Shown piece after piece: positions 37,286 through 45,037 of a DNA stretch of 46,147 nt. A model generated the notes under the pieces. That model saw only the letters and a list, made by a program, of their open reading frames with translations, ran no database searches and was not told the DNA's origin. The position numbers and the translations under genes were made by a program. Positions within the stretch are counted from its first letter, which is position 1. The number at the start of each line of letters is the position of its first letter. The DNA is from Xanthobacteraceae bacterium (GTDB lineage: Bacteria; Pseudomonadota; Alphaproteobacteria; Rhizobiales; Xanthobacteraceae), in contig JANQIP010000251.1 of the NCBI GenBank assembly GCA_028282095.1, positions 1 through 46,147 on the forward strand, in the 5' to 3' direction.

Positions 37286-38284
37286 CTATGGAGACTCGAA
37301 TGCAAAGATCGTCTTCCAATCGTTCTTCATGTCGACGACGGTCCAACCGTTCTTTCGCGCGGCATCGAGCGCCTTGTCGAGCCTTCCGACGGCGGAGTTT
37401 CTATCATAGGCCCATTCACGTTTGCCGTCAGTGTGATGAACGATCCCCATGAAACGCGGACCGTCACCGGCCGCCGTCCATTGCAGCATCTCAAGGTCGC
37501 CGTCGGAATTGCCGAACGTGAAGATCGGCCGGCGCCCGATGAACTTGTTGATGCCGACCGGCTTGCCGGCCTTGTCGTCGATGAAGTCGACTTTGTCCTC
37601 TCGAATCAGGATCGGCTTGCCGTCCTTTATCTCGAACTTTGTTACGATCGTCGAGCCGACGACCTGTTCGGGTGGCACGCCGTAAATACGGTCCGTCCAC
37701 ACGCGCATGAAGGCGATACCGCCGCCGGACACGATGTAGGTGGCAAAACCGTTTTCACGCAGATAGCTCAGCAGTTCGAGCATCGGCTGATAGACGAGCT
37801 CGGTATAGAGCCGGTCGAAGCGCGGATGCCGTGCCGTCGTGATCCAATCCTCTACGGTCTTGGCGTAGGCGGTGGTCGTGGTCCCCGCGTGCGTTGCCAT
37901 GACAAGCTCGAGCATCCCTTTCGCGCCGGTAGTGGCAAGCGCGTTGAGGTCGCCGTCGATCGCCGCTTTGAAGGGCTGTTGCGATTTCCATTGTGGGTGT
38001 TGCGGCGCCTGCGCCTTTACGCGATCGATCGCGAACACGAACTGGAAGTAGATCGGCTTCTCCGACCACAGCGTGCCGTCATTGTCGAACACGGCAATGC
38101 GTTGGTCCGGGGGAACGAAGGTCTGCGCACCTTCGCGAGTGACGTCATCGACGAATCCGATGATCGATTGCTTGACCGGGCCATCGTTCCAGGAGGGTAG
38201 TGGATTGGTCTGGGATCGCGCTGGCGCGAGCGCGAAAAGGAGGACTGCGCCTGTAGCGGCGATGATCGAAATGTAACGTTTCAT
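37286..38284 (-). CDS. Exported HAD-family phosphatase, copy 1
   Basis: 332 residues with a signal peptide (MKRYISIIAATGAVLLFALA, cleavage near ARS-Q25) and a HAD domain: FDNDGTLWSEKP (Asp67, Asp69), a cap with MLELLSYLREN, FATYIVSGGGIAFMR (motif II), KPVGINKFIGRRP, and FTFGNSDGDLEML (motif IV DxxD-like). It is a probable periplasmic phosphomonoesterase of the PSP-like HAD type; the substrate is unknown. It lies about 240 bases after the arylsulfatase gene and 72 bases before copy 2, on the same strand and in the same frame. Confidence 0.9.
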   Translation of the reverse strand: MKRYISIIAATGAVLLFALAPARSQTNPLPSWNDGPVKQSIIGFVDDVTREGAQTFVPPDQRIAVFDNDGTLWSEKPIYFQFVFAIDRVKAQAPQHPQWKSQQPFKAAIDGDLNALATTGAKGMLELVMATHAGTTTTAYAKTVEDWITTARHPRFDRLYTELVYQPMLELLSYLRENGFATYIVSGGGIAFMRVWTDRIYGVPPEQVVGSTIVTKFEIKDGKPILIREDKVDFIDDKAGKPVGINKFIGRRPIFTFGNSDGDLEMLQWTAAGDGPRFMGIVHHTDGKREWAYDRNSAVGRLDKALDAARKNGWTVVDMKNDWKTIFAFESP

Positions 38285-38423
38285 CGGCTTTCATCCGTCG
38301 CGACGGTTGATGCGAACCATGTGGGACAGGCCGGGTGTGCCGGCTCCGTCCCTGAGTGATGGATCTCCGCCGAAGCGCGGCGCTTGCCTGTTGCAAGTGA
38401 GCGTGGCGGGATCGATCTCGCGC

Positions 38424-38527
38424 TAGAGCGCGATTGCTTTAGGTTGATTCAATCGCGCTCTCTTTTCCTTTGTTTGGTCGCATGATCTTTTCCGAAAAGT
38501 CTGCCAACTTTTCGGGATCATGCTTTA
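38424..38527. repeat. Repeat modules C + D
   Basis: C (38424-38461: GAGCGCGATTGCTTTAGGTT...CAATCGCGCTC), the TTTCCTTTGTTTGG spacer, and D (38480-38523: GCATGATC...CCGAAAAGT, ACTTTTCGG, GATCATGC). Its outer end, CTTTA, contains the minus-strand TAA stop (38525-38527) of the arylsulfatase. Confidence 0.85.
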
Positions 38528-40132
38528 GCGCGACCCGACGCCCGCTTTCAGTTGCTCCTCGATCTTGCTGAGGTTGAATGCGCCGGGTTCCTGGCTCGGC
38601 GGATAGTCCTTCATGGTCTGCAGGAATTGCGCGGCCAGCGCCTGGATCGGAACGATCGCGAAGACGCGGTCGAGCATCCAATCATCGTAGGTGTTCGAGT
38701 TGTGCTGCGCTTTCTCGAACGGGTCGCGGCGCAGGTGGAACAAGAGCGGTACCCTTAGCTCGACGAACGGCTCGCGCCACACGCCGAAGGCGCGGCCGCG
38801 ATTTTCGAGGAACACGACTTTCCAGTCGTCATAACGGGCCGCGACCACCTGGCCATCGTCATTGACATACCAGAACTCGTGGCGCGGCGAGGCCTTCGCC
38901 TTGCCGGCGAGATAGTCGTTCATGTCGTAGCCGTCGATATAGAAGCGGTATGTCCGGCCGGCGAAACTGTCGCCTTTCTTCAGCCGGTCCTTGGCGTCGG
39001 GCATGCCGGCGGCGGCAAGGAAGGTCGGCAACCAGTCCTCATGCGCGACAACACCGTTCAATGTGACGCCGGCCTGCCACTTGCCGGGCCAGCGCGCAAA
39101 GGCCGGCACGCGGTAGGCGCCTTCCCAGTTCGAGTTCTTCTCGCTGCGGAACGGCGTGTTGCCGGCGTCCGGCCAGGTGTTGAAGTGTGGGCCGTTATCC
39201 GTCGAGTAGAGCACGATCGTGTTGTCGGCGATGCCGAGATCGTCGAGCTTCTTCAACAGCACGCCGACATGACCGTCATGCTCGACCATGCCGTCGCCAT
39301 ACTTGTCCTGCCCGGAAATGCCGCGGTTCTCCGGCTTGATATGGGTGCGGAAATGCATGCGCGTGCCGTTCCACCACACAAAGAACGGCTTGCCCGCCTG
39401 GTGCTGGCGGTCGATGAAGTCAAGCGCCGCCGCGAGCGTCTCCTCGTCGATGGTCTCCATACGCTTCTTGGTCAGCGGGCCGGTATCCTCGACCGTCTGG
39501 CCGCCCTTGCCGTCGGCTTTCGCTTTGATCACGCCGCGCGGCCCGAATTTCTTGCGAAACTCCGGGTCCGTCGGATAGTCGACGTTCTCGGGCTCCTCCT
39601 CTGCGTTAAGGTGATAGAGGTTGCCGAAGAACTCATCGAACCCGTGCATGGTCGGCAGGTGTTCGTCACGGTCGCCCAGATGGTTCTTGCCGAACTGCCC
39701 GGTGGCATAGCCCTGCGCCTTGAGCAGCGCGGCAATGGTGGGATCACTCTTCTGCCAGCCTTCCTTGGCGCCCGGCAGGCCGACCTTGGTCATTCCCGAG
39801 CGCACCGGGACCGCGCCGGAGATGAACGCCGCGCGCCCCGCGGTGCAGCTCTGCTGGCCGTAATAGTCGGTGAACGCAATCCCTTCATTGGCAATCCGAT
39901 CGATGTTCGGCGTGCGATAGCCCATCATGCCGCGATTATTGTGGCTGATGTTCCATGTGCCGATGTCGTCGCCCCAGATCACGAGGATGTTCGGTTGTTG
40001 CTGTTGTCCCTGCGGTGGCTGCGCCTGCTGCGGTCGCGGTCTTGGTGTCTGCGCGGACGCAAGATCGAATGGCATGGCAAGACCGAAGCACGACGCTGCC
40101 GCGAGCATCATGCACCATCGAAACACCGTCAT
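38525..40132 (-). CDS. Type I arylsulfatase (formylglycine-dependent)
   Basis: 535 residues, exported: signal peptide 1-27 (ending ASA), then a Pro/Gln-rich linker. The sulfatase domain starts at QQPNILVIWGDDIG (metal ligands Asp55/Asp56). The formylglycine site is CTAGR (Cys96-Arg100), matching C-x-A-x-R, so it needs a maturase. Also seen are FGKNHLGDRDEHLPTMHGFD and LYSTDNGPHFNTWPD. It hydrolyses sulfate esters, probably in the periplasm; the substrate is unknown. The start at ATG 40132 has AAGGAGGA upstream; the frame continues to 40231. The stop codon is in repeat D. It is first in the sulfatase-HAD-HAD-octaheme series. Confidence 0.93.
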   Translation of the reverse strand: MTVFRWCMMLAAASCFGLAMPFDLASAQTPRPRPQQAQPPQGQQQQPNILVIWGDDIGTWNISHNNRGMMGYRTPNIDRIANEGIAFTDYYGQQSCTAGRAAFISGAVPVRSGMTKVGLPGAKEGWQKSDPTIAALLKAQGYATGQFGKNHLGDRDEHLPTMHGFDEFFGNLYHLNAEEEPENVDYPTDPEFRKKFGPRGVIKAKADGKGGQTVEDTGPLTKKRMETIDEETLAAALDFIDRQHQAGKPFFVWWNGTRMHFRTHIKPENRGISGQDKYGDGMVEHDGHVGVLLKKLDDLGIADNTIVLYSTDNGPHFNTWPDAGNTPFRSEKNSNWEGAYRVPAFARWPGKWQAGVTLNGVVAHEDWLPTFLAAAGMPDAKDRLKKGDSFAGRTYRFYIDGYDMNDYLAGKAKASPRHEFWYVNDDGQVVAARYDDWKVVFLENRGRAFGVWREPFVELRVPLLFHLRRDPFEKAQHNSNTYDDWMLDRVFAIVPIQALAAQFLQTMKDYPPSQEPGAFNLSKIEEQLKAGVGSR

Positions 40133-40391
40133 AGTCCGGCTCCTCCTTGCATATTCGCCGCTCCTCGAATGACCGTGGGTTAACGAACTAACGCAAATCG
40201 TCCGGGTTCGTTTCATCGGGCATATGCCCATGTACCATCGTCACGTACAGAAACGGTCTTGCCGAAGAACGGTTGTGGACTTCGAAATCCGTTAAAAAAC
40301 TGACATGAGGGGGCCCTTTAGTGGTTCCGCTCCGCCTCCGGCGGTTCCATACAGAAACGCCCTTTTCACACCGATCAGCAGGATCAGATCC

Positions 40392-41540
40392 ATGAAGCTC
40401 TACTCAGTCGGTCTCGCTGCAATCCTCTCGTGCCTTCTCGTCACTGGTAGCGCCGCTCAGGAGAGTTCGGTCGTGATTGGCGCGATGTACAATTTGACCG
40501 GCGGCCAACGCTTGCTCGATGTACCCTCGGCGAGGGGAGCCGAGCTCGCGGTCGCGGAGGCCAACAAGGCCGGCGGGCTGCTCGGCCAACCGGTGAAACT
40601 CAATCTCGTCGACGGACACTCGCAACCGGAGGTCATCGCCAAGGAGGCAGCCGAGCTTGTCAACGAGGAGCCTGCCGTTGCCGGCCTGATCGGGTTTTCC
40701 GACACCGACATGGTGCTTGCGGCGGCGCCGATTGCGGCAAAGCATAAACGTGTGTTTCTCACCTCCGGCGCGACCTCACCGCGACTGCCGCAGCAGGTTC
40801 CCGAATATCTGTTTCTTGCCTGTTTTGGCGACAATGTTCAGGCCGCAGCCGGTGCCGAGTGGGCGTACAACCAGCTCAAGGCGCGGACCGCCGTCGTGTT
40901 CTACAATGAGACCACGTCTTATACGCAACTGCTGCGCGGCTACTTTGAAACGAGTTTTGGGGAACTGGGCGGCAAGGTGCTGACGGCGATACCCTACGCG
41001 CCGGGGAATCTGGCGGCGAAGGCCTTGATGCTACCCAAAGCCGACCTGGTCTATCTCGCCGCGTCCCCTGGCGACGTCGCGATCGCGATCCCGGCGCTGC
41101 GCGATGCCGGCATATCGGTGCCGATCCTCGGCGGCGACGGGCTCGACATCGGGGTGGCCTGGAAGGACGTGCGCGAAGCGCGCAATGTCTATTTCACCAC
41201 GCATGCTCATGTGAGTGCCAACAATCCCGATCCGCGCGTGAAGAAATTCCGCGAGGCCTACGCCAAAGCCTATCCCGGCACAGAGCCGGACGCATTCACG
41301 GCGCTCGGTTATGACGCCGCCCGGCTGATGATCGCTGCGATCAAGACCGCGAACAGCACCGAGCCCGAAGCCGTGCGCAAGGCGCTGGCCGAGACAACCG
41401 ACTTCCAGGGTGTCACCGGAACGATCAGCTATCGCGATGGCAGCCGTATTCCCGTGAAAGCGGTCAGCATCATTTCGATCGACGGAGGCAAAATGATCTT
41501 TTTGGGCGGCGTGATGCCGAAGAACGTCCCGGCACCTTGA
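40392..41540 (+). CDS. ABC transporter solute-binding protein (branched-chain amino acid/amide type)
   Basis: 382 residues: a signal peptide (MKLYSVGLAAILSCLLVTGS AA) and a type I periplasmic-binding fold of the LivJ/Peripla_BP_6 group: VVIGAMYNLTGGQRLLDVPS, GAELAVAEANKAGGLLGQPV, VAGLIGFSDTDMVLAAAPIA, FTALGYDAARLMIAAI. It binds a small solute for import; the ligand is not deducible. No permease or ATPase gene is adjacent, so it is an orphan here. The start at ATG 40392 has AGGATCAG upstream. It is divergent from the arylsulfatase. Confidence 0.9.
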   Translation: MKLYSVGLAAILSCLLVTGSAAQESSVVIGAMYNLTGGQRLLDVPSARGAELAVAEANKAGGLLGQPVKLNLVDGHSQPEVIAKEAAELVNEEPAVAGLIGFSDTDMVLAAAPIAAKHKRVFLTSGATSPRLPQQVPEYLFLACFGDNVQAAAGAEWAYNQLKARTAVVFYNETTSYTQLLRGYFETSFGELGGKVLTAIPYAPGNLAAKALMLPKADLVYLAASPGDVAIAIPALRDAGISVPILGGDGLDIGVAWKDVREARNVYFTTHAHVSANNPDPRVKKFREAYAKAYPGTEPDAFTALGYDAARLMIAAIKTANSTEPEAVRKALAETTDFQGVTGTISYRDGSRIPVKAVSIISIDGGKMIFLGGVMPKNVPAP

Positions 41541-41600
41541 TGCGGGCCGGCGATGGATGTGGGCGGCCGCGATCGATGCGGGCCGCGATTGTGGAACGAA

Positions 41601-42119
41601 ATGCCAAAGCGATGGATTGTTGTTCTGCTCGTGCTGATCGGGATTAGCGCTCAGGTTGCGGCAGTGCATCCGTCACAGGCAGAGGAGACGGCGAAGTTGG
41701 CCGATGATCATCAGGCGGTGCGGGCGGCGGTCGATCAATGGTTCGTCGTGTTACGCGCGATGCTCAACGGCGATCCGAAGCCCTTTGCCGAGCTTTATTC
41801 GCATGCCGACGATGTCTTCTATATGGGCGCCGAGGGAACCTACCGGATTGGTTGGGAGGCAACCTATGCCGATTGGCAGGCGCAGGCGGCAAAGAGCACC
41901 GGCGGCAGCGCGGAAGGCGTCAACATCCAGATCGTCGTCAACGGCAACATGGCGGCGGCGGCGCACAACACCAAGGGCACGTTGCGACAGCCGAATGGCG
42001 AGATGCAACCGACCTATGTTCGCGAGACCAGCGTCTTCCGTAAAGAGAACGGACAATGGAAGATGATCGGCCACCACGCCGACACGATCTCATCCTGGGA
42101 GAAGGCGTTCGATAAGTGA
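41601..42119 (+). CDS. Exported NTF2-like (SnoaL/DUF4440-type) protein
   Basis: 172 residues with a signal peptide (MPKRWIVVLLVLIGISAQVA, ending about PSQAEE) and an NTF2-like cone fold: VRAAVDQWFVVLRAMLNGDP, FAELYSHADDVFYMGAEGTY, VRETSVFRKENGQWKMIGHH. Such domains bind small ligands or act as isomerases or hydrolases; no function can be assigned. It lies 60 bases after the solute-binding protein gene on the same strand, so the two may be cotranscribed. The start is at ATG 41601; an upstream in-frame ATG (41553) would spoil the signal peptide. Confidence 0.8.
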   Translation: MPKRWIVVLLVLIGISAQVAAVHPSQAEETAKLADDHQAVRAAVDQWFVVLRAMLNGDPKPFAELYSHADDVFYMGAEGTYRIGWEATYADWQAQAAKSTGGSAEGVNIQIVVNGNMAAAAHNTKGTLRQPNGEMQPTYVRETSVFRKENGQWKMIGHHADTISSWEKAFDK

Positions 42120-42671
42120 TCAGTGCTCGCCGCGGGGTCGGCGTTCACAGCAGCGAGCGCGCGATGGCGGCTCCTTGAATCTATCGCGCTCCAAATGCGT
42201 GCTGGACGGCACCGTGCCGCTCACTCGCGCCCCGAGCCTTGCCAGCGCAATGCCGAGAGCATCGGGGCCACGCATCATCCATCATCCGAAGAGATGTCGT
42301 ATCGACCAGTTCCCGTCGCCATCTGGTCGTCGAGATGAGATGCACATTGCGGCTGGCGCCGCGCCCGTGCTCGAATGCCCTCGTCGCCTGCCATTGCGGC
42401 GAATGATAACGATAGGTTGTAGAGTGGCGGCCCACACTTATTGGAAAACGGGGTTGGAGGTGGCAGCGCCCGGCCAGCCATAACACTCAATCATGCACAA
42501 TCACGAAGTGGCCGGTGTCTGATGCCCGAAAAGCGCGATCGCTTATTGACTTTCGCTAGTGCTGCCTTGGATCGAATTGGTAAGCTGGGCGCGCAATCAG
42601 AAGCTTGACCCGCCACTCCGCACCGCTGGACCACCGGAAGCAGCCGCCCCACAGACCGGAAGAGCAACACC
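42120..42671. other. Intergenic region, no feature recognised
   Basis: 550 bases without a supported gene or known repeat module. Short open frames occur on both strands, but none has a ribosome site or protein-like composition. A promoter for the UbiA gene is likely here but not identifiable. Confidence 0.4.
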
Positions 42672-43607
42672 ATGAACCCATCCGTCACTGCCACGCGTTC
42701 ACAATCCGACTTCTGGAACGGATTCTGGCGGTTAGCTGCTCTTAAGTTCAGCCTGACCTCGCTCGCTTCCATTTATCTTGCTGCCGGCGCCGTGTCGCTC
42801 GTGCAACCGGTCGACCTTGCCTGGCTGCTGGCGACCGGATTTGTCATCTTCATGCTGGAGATCGCCAAGAACGCCTCCGGCGATGTCTATGACTACGATT
42901 CCGGCACCGATCTGCGCATCAGGCCTGAGGACAAGACCGACTTTTCGGGTGGCAGGCGCGTCCTGGTCGACGATCTCCTTTCCCGGCGCGAAACCTGGAT
43001 GATATCGGTCGGCACGGCCCTGGCGGGTCTTGTTGTCGGGCTTGCCATCGTGTTCTGGCGCGAGCCCGCCGCGCTGTGGTTCGGCGTGGCGGGGGCCGTG
43101 TTCGCCTGGTCCTATCACGGGCCGCCGCTCAAGCTTGCATATCGTGGTGGCGGGGAGCTGGCCGTCTTTGTGTCGTATGGTCCGTTGATCGCGGTCGCGA
43201 CCTATCTCATCCAGACCCACACGCTGTCCGGCCCGGTCCTGTGGTTGTCGGTGCCGCTCGGCCTGATGGTCGCTGCATTCCTGTGGGTCAACGAGTTCCC
43301 GGATCACGACGCCGACCGCGCCTCGGGAAAGCGCAACCTGATCGTCAGGCTGGGCAAACGGAGCGCGGCTCTGCTGCTTCCCGTGATCTATGGCGCCGCC
43401 TTCGTGATCACGCTGGCGCTGCCGGCAATCGGTTTTCCGTCGAGCGTGCTCTGGGGCATGCTGTCGGTGGTTCCGGCGGCCTATGCGTGCTGGGCCGTGC
43501 TTCGCGACCCAGAGACGTTCTACCGGACCAAGCCGGTGCAGCCGGCGGCCTTGGTCGCCTTTATGCTGTACGCGGTCGGCGCGGGAACCGGTCTGTTCTT
43601 GTCCTGA
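42672..43607 (+). CDS. UbiA-family prenyltransferase
   Basis: A 311-residue inner-membrane aromatic prenyltransferase family protein with about eight to nine helices. The two Asp-rich motifs are visible: NASGDVYDYDSGTD (residues 67-80) and NEFPDHDADRASGKRN (about 208-223), which bind the Mg-prenyl diphosphate. The second resembles the MenA branch. The acceptor is unknown, and no quinone, heme or chlorophyll pathway genes are nearby. It starts at ATG 42672. The MetE-core gene follows 165 bases later on the same strand. Confidence 0.88.
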   Translation: MNPSVTATRSQSDFWNGFWRLAALKFSLTSLASIYLAAGAVSLVQPVDLAWLLATGFVIFMLEIAKNASGDVYDYDSGTDLRIRPEDKTDFSGGRRVLVDDLLSRRETWMISVGTALAGLVVGLAIVFWREPAALWFGVAGAVFAWSYHGPPLKLAYRGGGELAVFVSYGPLIAVATYLIQTHTLSGPVLWLSVPLGLMVAAFLWVNEFPDHDADRASGKRNLIVRLGKRSAALLLPVIYGAAFVITLALPAIGFPSSVLWGMLSVVPAAYACWAVLRDPETFYRTKPVQPAALVAFMLYAVGAGTGLFLS

Positions 43608-43772
43608 GAAGGTATGCTGAGGCGGGGGCGGCGCGACGTTCGACCGGTGTTCGGGTCGGACCGGGCGATCGCCCCTGCGCGCTCGACCGGAACACGGCAG
43701 AGCGCACGGATTTGCCGGCCTCGCCCGAAATGATTATGAAGCATATCGATTTTCGATCATGCGAGGAGCGGG

Positions 43773-44921
43773 ATGAACGATCAGTTGAAAAAGGCGCGTA
43801 CGGACCAGGTCGGCAGCCTGTTGCGGCCGCAAAACCTGATCGACGCGTTCCTTTCTTGCGGCCGCAACGAACTCGACGAGGCGGGTTTGGAAGCCGCGCA
43901 AGATGCGGCGATCCGGCAGGTTGTCGAGAAACAGCGCTCCGTCGGCCTGCCGGTGATCACCGACGGCGAGTTCCGCCGTCTGAATTGGCAGGTCAGCTTT
44001 TCGGACGTGGACGGCTGGGATCTCTGGCAGGGCTCCTGGCGTGCGTTTCTTGCAAACCCGAGCTTGATCAGTGAAGGCGAAAAGCCGGGAACCCGCGGCA
44101 AGGACGCGGTGGAAAGCTACAAAGTACCGGCCACCGCCAAACTCAGTCTGCAAAGCAACTTTCCCTTGCGGGAGTTCCGGTTCTTGCGCTCGCTCACGGA
44201 CGCGCCTGCCAAGGCCATGCTGATGGGGCCCGACCGCGTTGCGCAGATGTGCGACATTGCCGGTTCGGCGCCGCACTATGACAGCACCGACCAATTCCTG
44301 AACGACGTTGCAAGCATCCAGCATCGGATGGCGGGCGAACTGATCGAGGCGGGCTGTGGTTACGTTCAGTTGGACGAGCCGAGTTACACCGGTTATGTCG
44401 ACCGCGCGACGCTTGAGCGCATTGCCGCGCGCGGCGAAAACCCGATGCACAATCTCGCCCGCGCCGTTGCGGCGTCGAACGCGGTGATTGCCGGGTACGA
44501 GGGCAAAGCCTGTTTCGGCCTGCACATCTGCCGCGGCAACCGCGCCTCGATGTGGCACCGGGAAGGGACCTATGACGGCATCGCCGAATATCTCTTTGCC
44601 AATCTCAAATTCGATCGCCTGTTACTGGAATACGACACCGCGCGCGCCGGCGGCTTTGAACCTTTGGCCCATGTGCCGAAGGGCGTGACGGTCGTTTTGG
44701 GGCTGATCACCACAAAGGATGGCGCGGTCGAAACGATCGACGGTCTGCTCCGGCGGATCGATGAGGCGAGCCGCTTCATCGATGTCGACCAGTTGGCGAT
44801 CAGCCCCCAATGCGGGTTCGCCTCGGGTATCAGCGGCAATCTTCTGTCCGAAGACTCGCAATGGCGTAAGCTCGACGTGATGTTGGAAACAGCCGAAAAA
44901 GTCTGGGGTACGTCGCACTGA
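43773..44921 (+). CDS. MetE-core (cobalamin-independent methionine synthase family) protein
   Basis: 382 residues corresponding only to the catalytic C-terminal half of MetE. The zinc ligands are present: His251 and Cys253 (GLHICRGN), Glu286 (LLLEYDTA) and Cys347 (SPQCGFAS). N-terminal marks are DQVGSLLRP and VITDGEFRRL, typical of the stand-alone archaeal-like or YxjG/YxjH-type methyltransferases. It is probably a thiol methyltransferase; the methyl donor is unknown, since the folate-binding N-terminal MetE domain is missing. It ends before an E repeat shared with the htpG 3' end. Confidence 0.88.
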   Translation: MNDQLKKARTDQVGSLLRPQNLIDAFLSCGRNELDEAGLEAAQDAAIRQVVEKQRSVGLPVITDGEFRRLNWQVSFSDVDGWDLWQGSWRAFLANPSLISEGEKPGTRGKDAVESYKVPATAKLSLQSNFPLREFRFLRSLTDAPAKAMLMGPDRVAQMCDIAGSAPHYDSTDQFLNDVASIQHRMAGELIEAGCGYVQLDEPSYTGYVDRATLERIAARGENPMHNLARAVAASNAVIAGYEGKACFGLHICRGNRASMWHREGTYDGIAEYLFANLKFDRLLLEYDTARAGGFEPLAHVPKGVTVVLGLITTKDGAVETIDGLLRRIDEASRFIDVDQLAISPQCGFASGISGNLLSEDSQWRKLDVMLETAEKVWGTSH

Positions 44922-44956
44922 GCTTCTGCGCTTTTTTCACGCCGGTTGATCGGAAC

Positions 44957-45036
44957 TCCGTTCATTCCCGCGAAAGCGGGCATCCAGTCTTGACAGAAAA
45001 TCCTGGGTCCCCGCTCGCGCGGGGACGAACGGAGCA
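44957..45036. repeat. Repeat module E
   Basis: TTCCCGCGAAAGCGGGCATC and CCCCGCTCGCGCGGGGACG hairpins separated by TTGACAGAAAATCCTGGG. It sits exactly between two convergent genes (MetE-core and htpG), ending just before the htpG stop. Confidence 0.8.
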
Positions 45037-45037
45037 G

